Positions 1 to 7,149 of a stretch of 47,858 nucleotides of DNA are shown in pieces. Position numbers and translations under genes: made by a program. Each line of letters opens with the position of its first letter. The first letter of the stretch is position 1. The DNA lies in NCBI RefSeq assembly GCF_018860585.1, contig NZ_JAHKPR010000082.1:1-47858 (forward strand), in the 5' to 3' direction. This stretch comes from Colwellia sp. E2M01. Lineage in GTDB: Bacteria > Pseudomonadota > Gammaproteobacteria > Enterobacterales > Alteromonadaceae. The notes beneath the pieces were generated by a model. The model saw nothing but the letters and a program-made list of their open reading frames with translations. It did no database searches and was not told the DNA's origin.

Positions 1-9
1 TAAACTGAC

Positions 10-108
10 GCATAACGCCTCACTAAGAGGCAAATAATAGTTGGTTAAAATAAGCGACGGAGGAGCAAAAACCAACTGTTATTTGTCCTTTTAAGTGACT
101 TGTTATGT
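10..108 (-). repeat. attC recombination site 1
   Basis: Outer cores GCATAAC (left) and GTTATGT (right) flank an imperfect palindrome with inner arms TTGGTTAAAAT and AACCAACTG. It closes the DUF2513-like cassette, whose stop codon lies inside the site. Cassettes to the left, if any, are outside the window. Confidence 0.88.
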
Positions 109-498
109 GTTTTGTTCTAAATATTGAGTAGCTTTTTTTACTGCTACTTTTTTTGCTATATCAATGACTATTGATAACCCTTGCTCTTTGAAGTTATTAG
201 TTATAGTTGCAAGAATATCAGGCTTATTTAAAGAGTTGGCAAAATCATGACCGTCACTAGATAAACGCCAAGGTTTAATATGCACCATATAATTATCCGA
301 TATTCCACGGACGCCTAAATTATCATTAGTTAAAGATCCAACTATCAAATCTTTGTCTTGTAAGATCTCCAAATGAAAAACTAATTTATGCTCATTATCC
401 ACACGTTGTTTTTTAAAATCATCCCATGTTACAAAAGGAAGATCTGAATCCAAAAACACATCGAGCATTTCTTTTAAATAAACATAGTCGATTCTCAT
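103..498 (-). CDS. DUF2513-like cassette protein
   Basis: A 131-residue protein encoded by the leftmost integron cassette. It starts MRIDYVYLKEML and ends with a segment containing LSSDGHDFANSL followed by a helix rich in Val, Ala and Lys. That layout resembles DUF2513, a family of unknown function common on phages and mobile elements; I recognise the pattern but cannot run a profile. The ATG at 498 has an AAGGA ribosome-binding site at normal spacing. As is usual for cassette genes, the stop codon lies within the downstream attC and there is no promoter of its own that I can see. It would depend on read-through transcription or a nearby cassette promoter. Function unknown. Confidence 0.7.
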   Translation of the reverse strand: MRIDYVYLKEMLDVFLDSDLPFVTWDDFKKQRVDNEHKLVFHLEILQDKDLIVGSLTNDNLGVRGISDNYMVHIKPWRLSSDGHDFANSLNKPDILATITNNFKEQGLSIVIDIAKKVAVKKATQYLEQNT

Positions 499-528
499 AA
501 ATATCCTTACACACCCAACTCAAGAAAC

Positions 529-627
529 ACATAACGCCCAAATAATGGGCTAAGTAATGTTGGCTAAAATAGTGAGGAACGAACGGTAGCCAACTGTTAC
601 GTGTCCCTGTTGATTTGCTTGTTAGTT
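529..627 (-). repeat. attC recombination site 2
   Basis: Left core ACATAAC, right core GTTAGTT, inner arms TTGGCTAAAAT and AGCCAACTG around GAGGAACGAACGG. It belongs to an ORF-less cassette. Confidence 0.88.
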
Positions 628-909
628 GCGTTGTTTATTGAACACACAAAACTGACAAAAACTTACCATGCTTAAGAAATGGTAGGAAGCACTAAAAGCA
701 CCGCCGCAATACACACCAAAACGTAAACTTTGAGCCCTAAAAACTAAAGCTAAATAGATAACCTAAACGCGTAAGGCGAAAACTGGGTTTAGCAAAAGGG
801 AAGGGGTAATTGAAAGGCACTTCCATTGCCAAACCAAAGATTGAACCACACACAAAATATCAAGTTGAGCACATAACGCGATAATAAAATTTACCGAATT
901 ATTGCGGAC
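628..909 (-). other. ORF-less cassette body A
   Basis: No reading frame of 60 codons or more. The body holds a diverged copy of the element shared by the ORF-less cassettes: TTGAGCC at 730-736 and AAGGCGAAAACTG at 773-785. It also holds a short ACATAACGC stretch near 882 that looks like a lone attC core without the rest of a site. Likely non-coding; function unknown. Confidence 0.6.
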
Positions 910-1007
910 AACTAACGCTTTGCTCAGCGGCTAAGTATGGTTGGCTAAAATGCGCGAGGTACGAGCCGCAGCCAACTGTACGTGTCCGATGAAGCAACTT
1001 GTTATAT
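910..1007 (-). repeat. attC recombination site 3
   Basis: Left core AACTAAC, right core GTTATAT, inner arms TTGGCTAAAAT and AGCCAACTG. The central part (GCGCGAGGTACGAGCCG) differs from most neighbours and resembles site 12. Confidence 0.85.
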
Positions 1008-1291
1008 GTTTACTGATTAGAAAACACATAACGTTTAAAAAATATAAAAGTTAGTAGAGTGGAATGAGTAGAACTAACAACGAACCACCACTTTGCCACT
1101 AACCATGAATTTGAGCCGCTAACACTTTTGTAAATGGATTCACCAAAACACGTTAGGCGAAAACTGTGTAGCCACACATTTAAAACTATTTGGCTGCGCT
1201 AAAACTTACCACGAAAAAGAACGAAGCAAGCGCAATATTTTTTACTAAAACACTAAAGCCACAACAAAATATTACTTGAACAAGTGGTGGC
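1008..1291 (-). other. ORF-less cassette body B
   Basis: No ORF of 60 codons or more. It holds the shared non-coding core from about 1100 to 1166: a TGAATTTGAGCC block, a TAACACTTTTG block and a TTAGGCGAAAACTG block. A further shared block, AAAGAACGAAGCAAGCGCAA, lies near 1217-1236. Spacing between the blocks matches the other ORF-less cassettes, which argues for a structured RNA or regulatory element rather than decay. Confidence 0.65.
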
Positions 1292-1389
1292 ATATAACGC
1301 CCCAATAAGAGGCAAAAAATAGTTTGCTAAAATGTTGAGGAACGAAAACAGCAAACTGTTTTTTGTCCTGCTTGATTGGCTTGTTATGT
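1292..1389 (-). repeat. attC recombination site 4
   Basis: Left core ATATAAC, right core GTTATGT, inner arms TTTGCTAAAAT and AGCAAACTG. The GTTGAGGAACGAAAACAG centre is shared with several other sites in the array. Confidence 0.88.
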
Positions 1390-1671
1390 GTGTTTTACAT
1401 GGCAAACACTACACTTTTAAAACCCACAAAAGGTTTTAGCATGGAATGAGTAGAACTTAAAAACAGATCGTCACTCGCCACTAAACCTTGAATTTGAGCC
1501 TTAACGCTTTAGCTAATTATTCGCACTAAACAAATTAGGCGAAAACTCTGTAACCAAAAGCATAAACCAATTTTTATGCGCTAAAGTTACCACAACAAAG
1601 AAACGACACAAGCACAAACATTTTAAATTAAACGCCAAAGTCCAATAAAATATTATTCGAACAGTGGCGAC
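1390..1671 (-). other. ORF-less cassette body C
   Basis: No ORF of 60 codons or more. The shared core runs from about 1482 to 1549 (CTTGAATTTGAGCC, TTAACGCTTT, TTAGGCGAAAACTC). The upstream GGAATGAGTAGAACT stretch near 1443 is also in cassette body B, so B and C form a subgroup. Confidence 0.65.
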
Positions 1672-1771
1672 ACATAACGCCCCAATAAGGGGCTAAAAAT
1701 TGTTGGCTAAAATCAGCGAGGCACGAGCGCGAGCCAACTGTTTTTAGTCCTGCTTGATTGGCTTGTTAGGT
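1672..1771 (-). repeat. attC recombination site 5
   Basis: Left core ACATAAC, right core GTTAGGT, inner arms TTGGCTAAAAT and AGCCAACTG. Closes the cassette for the exported protein; its gene stops inside the site. Confidence 0.88.
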
Positions 1772-2145
1772 TTCAGTTTTATTGCTTTTTCCGCACTAAT
1801 ACAAGGGAAACCACCATAACCAATATATAATTCTGCTTTATTTAATATTTCATCCGAAAGATAAACGTTAGCACTTATTTTCTCGTATGCAGTTTGAAAG
1901 TTAACAGGAATTTCAAAATAGGGCTTTTCATAAGTTGAAATTCTTAACCGAGTTGCAGTAAAACTTTTATATTTTTCATCGGCTGTTATTTTTATATGCC
2001 ACACATTGTTAGATATGTCTGGTCTAACTGAATTTTGGGATATTTCAACTTTAATTATCCCGTCAGGTATTACCTCACGATCATTCGTGCAAGCATAACT
2101 AAATGGAGCTACTAATATAAAAATGATTATTACTAATACTCTCAA
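1744..2145 (-). CDS. Small exported cassette protein
   Basis: A 133-residue protein of unknown function. I chose a TTG start at 2145 because GGAGGGG lies eight bases upstream; the longer in-frame ATG at 2193 is inside the neighbouring attC site and has no ribosome-binding site. With this start the protein begins with a typical signal sequence (MRVLVIIIFILVAPFSYAC), so it is probably secreted to the periplasm; the Cys could be a lipidation site, although the lipobox (FSYAC) is poor. The mature part is beta-rich in appearance, with no motif I recognise. It sits alone in its cassette. Confidence 0.72.
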   Translation of the reverse strand: MRVLVIIIFILVAPFSYACTNDREVIPDGIIKVEISQNSVRPDISNNVWHIKITADEKYKSFTATRLRISTYEKPYFEIPVNFQTAYEKISANVYLSDEILNKAELYIGYGGFPCISAEKAIKLKPNKPIKQD

Positions 2146-2169
2146 AATAATCGCCCCTCCATGTTTGAA

Positions 2170-2267
2170 ACCTAACGCCCTGTTAAGAGGCAAAATTTAG
2201 TTGGCTAAAATGTTGAGGAACGAAAACAGCCAACTGAATTTTGTCCTGCTTTAACAGCTTGTTAGCT
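2170..2267 (-). repeat. attC recombination site 6
   Basis: Left core ACCTAAC is a perfect RYYYAAC match; right core GTTAGCT is a perfect GTTRRRY match. Inner arms TTGGCTAAAAT and AGCCAACTG. Confidence 0.9.
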
Positions 2268-2765
2268 TTCTATTTTTGCCAAATATTTTTTAATATCAAA
2301 TGTTTCAAATTTGTGTTGAATATTTTGCTCTTCGGCATACTTATCGATGTAGTTTGCACATAATATTAAGTTAACCTGACTAGGTGTAATAATATACTTT
2401 AAATCTATAGGAAGTAATATTTCGTACCCTTCGTTACTTCTGTCAATTGTAATATTTGATACATCGGGATCATAAGGGATTGTGCAATAAGCAAGATTAT
2501 CTTTAGGATTATCAAAGTAAAATAGAAATGATAACCTTTTAATATTCGCTTGATACTCCGATATATTTTTAATCCTACACTTAAAATAAACTATACTGCC
2601 TTCAAATTTTTCAATGCTTCCAAAAGTATGGAAAATTGGATTTGAAGTAACGAGCCTATCTTGTTTTTCTAAAGCAAAGCCTTCCGATTGTAACCTATAC
2701 GTTTTATATGAATAAAAGGCTGCTGTGATAGCGGCTACACCTGCGATAAAAGTAATTAAGTCCAT
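2262..2765 (-). CDS. Membrane-anchored cassette protein, unknown
   Basis: A 167-residue protein with one N-terminal membrane segment (about residues 4-21, LITFIAGVAAITAAFYSY) followed by a basic, then soluble domain. The soluble part contains KNISEYQANIKRLSF, a pattern of alternating strands that suggests an immunoglobulin-like or beta-sandwich fold, but I do not recognise a family. Topology would place the soluble domain on one face of the inner membrane. The ATG has GGTGG four bases upstream. Its stop codon overlaps attC site 6, as expected for a cassette gene. No function proposed. Confidence 0.7.
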   Translation of the reverse strand: MDLITFIAGVAAITAAFYSYKTYRLQSEGFALEKQDRLVTSNPIFHTFGSIEKFEGSIVYFKCRIKNISEYQANIKRLSFLFYFDNPKDNLAYCTIPYDPDVSNITIDRSNEGYEILLPIDLKYIITPSQVNLILCANYIDKYAEEQNIQHKFETFDIKKYLAKIES

Positions 2766-2778
2766 GATTCCACCAGAA

Positions 2779-2876
2779 AGCTAACGCCCAAATAAGCGGC
2801 TAATTGCAGTTGGCTAAAATAGTGAGGCACGAACGACAGCCAACTGTAATTTGTCCGTTTGATTGCCTTGTTAGTT
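2779..2876 (-). repeat. attC recombination site 7
   Basis: Left core AGCTAAC, right core GTTAGTT, inner arms TTGGCTAAAAT and AGCCAACTG. Nearly identical to site 10, matching the near-identity of the two cassette bodies. Confidence 0.88.
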
Positions 2877-3155
2877 GGTTGATAGTTAAACACATTTTAT
2901 TCACCAACAACACTGAAATTTAATGGCGTAAGTAAGAACTAAAAAGCACCGCACAACTTGCCGCTAACCGTGAATTTGAGCCTTAACACTTTTGCTAATT
3001 GAATTTACAAACCGAGTTAGGCGAAAACTGTTTAGCAAAAAATATTGAACGCGTTAGTGTCAAAAAAGTTAGCCACATAAAAGAACGGAAACAAGCGCAG
3101 TTTATGCGAGATAACCACCCTATTTACACAAAATTATTCTTGAACAAGTTGTGCC
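2877..3155 (-). other. ORF-less cassette body D
   Basis: No ORF of 60 codons or more. The shared core lies at about 2961-3030 (CCGTGAATTTGAGCC, TTAACACTTTTG, GAGTTAGGCGAAAACTG). A possible 27-codon frame on the minus strand here is interrupted in the sister cassette body E, so conservation is not coding. Body D and body E are close copies over the whole length. Confidence 0.7.
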
Positions 3156-3253
3156 AACTAACGCCCCGCTAAGAGGCAAAAAAAAGTTTGCTAAAATGTT
3201 GAGGAACGAAAACAGCAAACTGTTTTTTGTCCTGCTTGAGCGCCTTGTTAGCT
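3156..3253 (-). repeat. attC recombination site 8
   Basis: Left core AACTAAC, right core GTTAGCT, inner arms TTTGCTAAAAT and AGCAAACTG with centre GTTGAGGAACGAAAACAG. Confidence 0.88.
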
Positions 3254-3577
3254 GATTTTAAACCTTGAACTTACAATGTTTTCAATAATATATTGAAGTT
3301 CTAATTTTGAGTTCCCTGAATAATAACTTTCAATTTGACCAAATTCGATGAAAGTCCCCAAACAAAAACAACTATTTTCATCATCAAATATAATGCAATT
3401 ATTCCCCATTATTGCAACAACCCAATTATGTTCATTTGCATAATCATCAGGGCAATCCCATATTTCTGGAATTGATAGTTTTATTAAACGCCAGAAACTT
3501 TTAGGTAAACCTTCAAGTAAAAATTCAGAATCATCTATGAGTCTCTGTAATTTTTCATCATCTATCATAGAACTCAT
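3248..3577 (-). CDS. Small acidic cassette protein, unknown
   Basis: A 109-residue acidic protein without signal peptide or membrane segment. Landmarks are PEIWDCPDDYANEHNW, VVAIMGNNCIIFDDE and a Tyr-rich GQIESYYSG. The WVVAI-GN-CIIFDDE layout reminds me of small SMI1/KNR4-like or immunity-type proteins, but this is only a resemblance. Either ATG 3577 or ATG 3568 could be the start: GAGG lies only two bases before the first and eleven before the second, so neither spacing is ideal. Stop overlaps attC site 8. Confidence 0.68.
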   Translation of the reverse strand: MSSMIDDEKLQRLIDDSEFLLEGLPKSFWRLIKLSIPEIWDCPDDYANEHNWVVAIMGNNCIIFDDENSCFCLGTFIEFGQIESYYSGNSKLELQYIIENIVSSRFKIS

Positions 3578-3593
3578 TACCTCGATGAAAGTC

Positions 3594-3691
3594 AGCTAAC
3601 GCCCAAATAATGGGCAAAAAATTGTTGGCTAAAATGTTGAGGAACGAAAACAGCCAACTGATTTTTGTCCCTGTTTATTTGCTTGTTAGCT
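3594..3691 (-). repeat. attC recombination site 9
   Basis: Left core AGCTAAC, right core GTTAGCT, inner arms TTGGCTAAAAT and AGCCAACTG, centre GTTGAGGAACGAAAACAG. Confidence 0.88.
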
Positions 3692-4024
3692 AGCAATTAT
3701 ACAAGATTCCGCATTTGGTAATAATTTTTTCGCTTTTATAAAAAGACTTTCAAGCTCATCATTTGACGGCCAAATATCAACAGAATGACCGCTAGTATAA
3801 AACAAAGAAATACAATCAGCCTTTTGGATTTTAATAATTTTATTTTTAGGAATAATCAAAGGGGACATATTAAAAACTTTAGAAATGAAACCCATTTTTA
3901 TCCCTATATTGTCATCTAAATCTATTAGTACTTTATCTGGTGAATTTAACCAATCAGATTTAGCTATATAGTTTATTAGCAACATGATAAAAATACTCAT
4001 TGCACAAGTAATTAATATTGACAC
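3686..4024 (-). CDS. Small membrane cassette protein, unknown
   Basis: A 112-residue protein with an N-terminal membrane segment (about residues 2-20, SILITCAMSIFIMLLINYI) and a cytoplasmic domain with LIDLDDNIGIKMGF and LIIPKNKIIKIQK, which could be a PH-like fold of the kind seen in small bacterial membrane proteins. I place the start at a GTG (4024) with AAGGAG six bases upstream. The open frame continues to 4174, but that extension lies across the upstream attC site and is not credible. No function known. Confidence 0.68.
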   Translation of the reverse strand: MSILITCAMSIFIMLLINYIAKSDWLNSPDKVLIDLDDNIGIKMGFISKVFNMSPLIIPKNKIIKIQKADCISLFYTSGHSVDIWPSNDELESLFIKAKKLLPNAESCIIAS

Positions 4025-4039
4025 TAAACTCTCCTTGCT

Positions 4040-4137
4040 AGCTAACGCCACAATAAGCGGCAAATTGTAGTTGGCTAAAATAGTGAGGCACGAACGGCAG
4101 CCAACTGTAATTTGTCCGTTTGATTGCCTTGTTAGTT
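4040..4137 (-). repeat. attC recombination site 10
   Basis: Left core AGCTAAC, right core GTTAGTT, inner arms TTGGCTAAAAT and AGCCAACTG. Close copy of site 7. Confidence 0.88.
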
Positions 4138-4416
4138 GGTTGATAGTTAAACATATTTTACTCACCAACAACACTGAAATTTAATTGAGCAAGTAAGAAC
4201 TAAAAAGCACTGCACAACTTGCCACCAACCGTGAATTTGAGCCTTAACACTTTTGCTAATTGAATTTACAAACCGAGTTAGGCGAAAACTGTTTAGCAAA
4301 AAATACTAAACGATTTATTCACGAAAAAGTTAGCCACATAAAAGAACTGAGACAAGCGCGATTTATGTTAGTTAACCGCCCTGTTTACACAAAATTATTC
4401 TTGAACAAGTTGTGCC
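4138..4416 (-). other. ORF-less cassette body E
   Basis: No ORF of 60 codons or more. Close copy of body D, with the shared core at about 4221-4291. The most diverged part is the stretch from about 4306 to 4330, while the core and both ends are almost unchanged. This looks like cassette duplication followed by divergence under constraint on the core. Confidence 0.7.
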
Positions 4417-4514
4417 AACTAACGCCCTAATAATGGGCAAAAAATTGTTGGCTAAAATGTTGAGGAACGAAAACAGCCAACTGTTTTTTGTCCTTATTAA
4501 TTAGCTTGTTATGT
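4417..4514 (-). repeat. attC recombination site 11
   Basis: Left core AACTAAC, right core GTTATGT, inner arms TTGGCTAAAAT and AGCCAACTG, centre GTTGAGGAACGAAAACAG. Confidence 0.88.
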
Positions 4515-4518
4515 GTAT

Positions 4519-4788
4519 TTACACAACACCTAATTTACTTAAAACATAGAGTAGACTAAAACCTACCATACAACCTGTTAAACCTAAGATAATCATTTTT
4601 CTAACGTATAGTTTATTAGGCGCATACCACTTTTTAAGAAAAAGCTCTGGTATATGCATTATTGAAATTCTACTGGAATAACCAGACTCTTTTAACGTTT
4701 GCACATTCACGGAGAAAGGAGCCATTAAAGTACCTACAAATAGGCTAATAAATGATAAAGATAATAGAATAAACAATAAAATTAGCAT
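4519..4788 (-). CDS. Small two-helix membrane protein, unknown
   Basis: An 89-residue hydrophobic protein. Two membrane segments are evident: residues about 2-24 (LILLFILLSLSFISLFVGTL) and about 66-86 (IILGLTGCMVGFSLLYVLS), joined by a basic loop with ELFLKKWYAPNKLYVRK. This hairpin layout with a short basic loop is common in cassette-borne membrane proteins. The ATG has only a weak ribosome-binding site. No family recognised. Confidence 0.62.
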   Translation of the reverse strand: MLILLFILLSLSFISLFVGTLMAPFSVNVQTLKESGYSSRISIMHIPELFLKKWYAPNKLYVRKMIILGLTGCMVGFSLLYVLSKLGVV

Positions 4789-4809
4789 TTAACTCATAAC
4801 CCTAGATAC

Positions 4810-4904
4810 ACATAACGCTTTGCTAATGGGCAAATAATACGTTTGCTAAACTGCGCGAAGCGCGAGCAAACTGTTATTTGTCCCTGTTGAGCAACTTGTT
4901 ATAT
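4810..4904 (-). repeat. attC recombination site 12
   Basis: Left core ACATAAC, right core GTTATAT. The central part is shorter (CTGCGCGAAGCGCGAG) and forms a compact GCGCGAAGCGC hairpin; the site is the shortest in the array at 95 bp. Confidence 0.85.
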
Positions 4905-5156
4905 GCAACATTGGTAAAACCAAACTGTGCACGACTTAAAGTTGCCGTAATAATATAACCTGACCGTGAATTTTGAGCTACTCACTAAAGCCAGAATGAA
5001 ATGAATAGCGTTGCCACCTTTGAAAAAGGTATAAAAGGCAGCGCTGATTCGTGACGCTAATTAACGATTTTAGCGAAAAAACAATAGTGATTTTGCTGTT
5101 AAACGTTTTATAAAGTGCCTAAATAAATTACTTTTAAGAAAAAAATCTTGGAAAGC
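4905..5156 (-). other. ORF-less cassette body F
   Basis: No ORF of 60 codons or more. It holds the most diverged copy of the shared element: CCGTGAATTTTGAGC near 4964-4978 and TTAGCGAAAA near 5070-5079, with a larger gap between the two blocks than elsewhere. A stretch CCTTTGAAAAAGG (5020-5032) can form a small hairpin. Confidence 0.5.
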
Positions 5157-5257
5157 ATATAACGCCTCATTCAGAGGCAATAAAATAGCTGGTTAAAATT
5201 AGCGAGGCACGAGCAAAAACCAGCTGTTTTTTGTCCTGCTGAAATGACTTGTTATAT
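5157..5257 (-). repeat. attC recombination site 13
   Basis: Left core ATATAAC, right core GTTATAT, inner arms CTGGTTAAAAT and AACCAGCTG. Confidence 0.87.
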
Positions 5258-5259
5258 CG

Positions 5260-5952
5260 CTATGATAAATGCTGCTCCGCAAAGCCCTGTACAAATAAAA
5301 GCATCATTTGAACTTGAGATTTATCATATTCACCATACTCTCCATGAGCTGCTTTATTTCGTATATGCGCCCAACTTGTTACTTGCTTTTGAGTTAATTT
5401 AGAATATACGGCTTGTTTTGTTAGTTCTGTATTTAAAGGTTCAATTGTTAACGGCGAACCATTAGGTTTTATTGTAGCTATTCCATTTTTGTCGCATAAC
5501 TTCCTTAATCCGTCTTCTAATACGGCTCCAATTGTAACCGCAGCAGCATCCTTATAGCCTTCTGCTAATAAGTGCTCTCCAATCTCAAGGAAATCAGCAA
5601 ATATGTCTGCTTGTAGCAACCCTTTAATGTTTCCAAGCAAATCATTTTCAACATCATGTTTAACAGTTAAAGTAATTCCATGAACCTGAGATATATGACC
5701 ATACCAATTACTGTGAATTGTATAAAAACTATCTGTCGATATTGCTCTATTGTAATTATCAAAATGCTGACTATTGTCACCATATAGTTTCCGGATCAAC
5801 TGCCCTATACGAGTTACCCAAGATGAAACACTTGCCAAATCACTTCCGCTTAATGAACTGCTAGCACTAGATGCTAACTGTACAATTTGCTCTCCTAAAG
5901 CTACGAGAGAGTTTATTTCATTTTTAATCGTAATATCTAATTGAGTCATCAT
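5260..5952 (-). CDS. HEPN-like cassette protein
   Basis: A 230-residue, largely alpha-helical protein and the largest gene in the array. The C-terminal part has HIRNKAAHGEY, giving Arg198-Asn-x3-His203, which fits the R-N-x3-H signature of HEPN-type RNases or RNase-like domains. Upstream, AAAVTIGAVLEDGLRKLCDKNG resembles the helix that precedes this motif in related DUF4145/HEPN-like proteins. No antitoxin-like gene (for example MNT) is next to it in its cassette. The start is ATG 5952 or the adjacent ATG 5949; GGAAG lies just upstream and fits the second better. Likely role: RNA cleavage in stress, defence or toxin activity; this is inferred from the motif only. Confidence 0.68.
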   Translation of the reverse strand: MMTQLDITIKNEINSLVALGEQIVQLASSASSSLSGSDLASVSSWVTRIGQLIRKLYGDNSQHFDNYNRAISTDSFYTIHSNWYGHISQVHGITLTVKHDVENDLLGNIKGLLQADIFADFLEIGEHLLAEGYKDAAAVTIGAVLEDGLRKLCDKNGIATIKPNGSPLTIEPLNTELTKQAVYSKLTQKQVTSWAHIRNKAAHGEYGEYDKSQVQMMLLFVQGFAEQHLS

Positions 5953-5990
5953 ACTTCCATTTATTGAATTAAGTGCTGAACCTTAAAGCG

Positions 5991-6089
5991 ATATAACGCC
6001 TCGCTAAGAGGCAAAAAATAGTTGGTTAAAATAAGCGACGCAGGAGCAAAAACCAACTGTTATTTGTCCTTTTGAGTAACTTGTTATAG
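5991..6089 (-). repeat. attC recombination site 14
   Basis: Left core ATATAAC, right core GTTATAG, inner arms TTGGTTAAAAT and AACCAACTG. It is the attC of the cassette nearest the presumed attI end. Confidence 0.87.
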
Positions 6090-6104
6090 CTAAAAACTTG
6101 ATGA

Positions 6105-6308
6105 TTACCAAATACCTAAAAGCTCTAATGCGTAAATGACACCTATACCAAACATAGGAATGCTGCCAAATTTAAGCATTTGCTTTTTTTTAGCTAATTC
6201 CTCCGGTTCCATGCCGTCAGATTTCTTAATTTTTATATAACCATAGCCTTGGCATAAATTGTAAATACAAAGGCTAAAACCTGTAATCATCATTATTAAA
6301 GGGAACAA
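6105..6308 (-). CDS. Small two-helix membrane protein, first cassette
   Basis: A 67-residue membrane protein. Hydrophobic segments lie at about residues 3-20 (PLIMMITGFSLCIYNLCQ) and 47-66 (FGSIPMFGIGVIYALELLGI), with a charged loop (KKSDGMEPEELAKKKQ) between. The start is a TTG at 6308, supported by GGAGG five bases upstream; the next in-frame ATG has no such site. By its position it is the cassette closest to the expected attI and so the best placed for expression. Function unknown. Confidence 0.65.
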   Translation of the reverse strand: MFPLIMMITGFSLCIYNLCQGYGYIKIKKSDGMEPEELAKKKQMLKFGSIPMFGIGVIYALELLGIW

Positions 6309-6331
6309 ATATGCCTCCGGTATTGGTTTAG

Positions 6332-6400
6332 CTATAACAGTTTATTAGTAGGAAAAAATCCTCCTATCCACGGCAGGGGATTTTTCTTATTTTTATTTAA
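6332..6400 (-). other. Candidate attI end of the array
   Basis: A single half-site CTATAAC (6332-6338) bounds the first cassette on the right, with no matching attC partner beyond it. That is what an attI-cassette junction looks like. Exact attI limits cannot be read from sequence alone, and there is no integrase gene beside it. Confidence 0.4.
6354..6385. terminator. Inverted repeat, possible terminator
   Basis: AAAAATCC (6354-6361) pairs with GGATTTTT (6378-6385) around a 16-base loop; runs of T follow on either strand. It could stop transcription entering the array from the right, or be part of the attI region. Confidence 0.4.
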
Positions 6401-6409
6401 TATTCACAG

Positions 6410-6438
6410 AGATTATTACAGAAGAACTTTTAAATCAA
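6410..6438 (-). promoter_or_regulatory. Possible cassette promoter (Pc-like)
   Basis: On the minus strand TTGATT (6438-6433), 17 bases, then TAATCT (6415-6410). It points into the array from the place where an integron Pc promoter would be. The match is modest and the inverted repeat lies just downstream. Confidence 0.25.
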
Positions 6439-6524
6439 CAAATTATAATTATCCATTAAACTGGTTGACGAGTGAAAGGAGGAAAAATTCCTGCTTTGTT
6501 GTAGAAAGCGTGATCAAGTGGAAA

Positions 6525-6540
6525 CTGTATTTATATACAG
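6525..6540. promoter_or_regulatory. LexA-type SOS box
   Basis: CTGTATTTATATACAG fits the gammaproteobacterial CTGT-N8-ACAG LexA operator, with A and T on the outside as in the consensus. Integron integrase promoters are classically LexA-controlled and lie next to attI. No gene follows within range on either strand, so this may be left over from a lost intI. Confidence 0.6.
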
Positions 6541-7040
6541 TAAAGTTTTTTTGGCGGTAAAATAAAATATATACCTTACTGATAAATCCTACCCTGATGT
6601 TTTAACCAATAACCAATACGTTTCCTATTAGGATTGTAGTGTGACAATGCGTTATTCCACCTTTGTTTTGAATATGTTTCGAACGTAACGCGATGGATCA
6701 ACTATTTACTATTAGTAATAAGTTTTAATTATCCTAATCACTCTAAAACTAATGTCGGCAATTCGCTATCAGAAGATTTAACACTGTCATTTTAAAAAGT
6801 CTTTCGGTACTTTTTAACAAATAAAACCTACTGCCGTATTTTTTTCTATCTTTATTTCGTTTCTACACTCATCTACTGTTTTAACAATTATCGTAATTAT
6901 ATTTGTCGCTTAAAAACAGATGCTCATACTTAGCGATGCATTTTTTGCATCACAAGTGTGTAAAATTAACGGTATACATAAATCACGCATGTTGATTTAA
7001 TGAACCCACTGATATTGATCATTAACTAATTTACAGAATA
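6541..7040. other. Gene-free stretch
   Basis: No ORF above 60 codons and no recognisable integrase remnant (no tyrosine-recombinase box II motif seen). Two hairpins: TTAAAAAGT/ACTTTTTAA with an 8-base loop (6792-6817), and GATGCA/TGCATC (6935-6951). Otherwise I see nothing here. Confidence 0.5.
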
Positions 7041-7041
7041 C

Positions 7042-7069
7042 TTAGCACAACACACTCGCTGAATATAAA
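7042..7069 (+). promoter_or_regulatory. Possible promoter of the guanidine operon
   Basis: TTAGCA (7042-7047), 16 bases, TATAAA (7064-7069). It lies about 80 bases before the aptamer, a suitable distance. Weak -35; an alternative is TTGATC (7015-7020) with TACTTA (7039-7044). No good sigma-54 site was seen. Confidence 0.3.
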
Positions 7070-7149
7070 ACACAGCAGCGTATAAGCTAATAAAAATAAC
7101 GTATGTAGTACAAGTCGTTAATAATGAAGTGTATCGAATACTACCGAAC

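Noticed and set aside
880..916. Degenerate extra attC before site 3
   Set aside because: Has an ACATAACGC core but no inner arms or second core; too little to call.
2877..3155. 27-codon peptide in ORF-less cassette body D
   Set aside because: The near-identical sister cassette has an early stop in the same frame, so it is not conserved as coding.
6541..7040. Possible integrase pseudogene next to the LexA box
   Set aside because: No integrase-like residues or box motifs were recognised in any frame by eye; left as gene-free.
7020..7070. Sigma-54 promoter for the guanidine operon
   Set aside because: TTAGCACAACACACTCGCT resembles a -24/-12 site but the GG-N10-GC spacing is off by two and the GG is AG.
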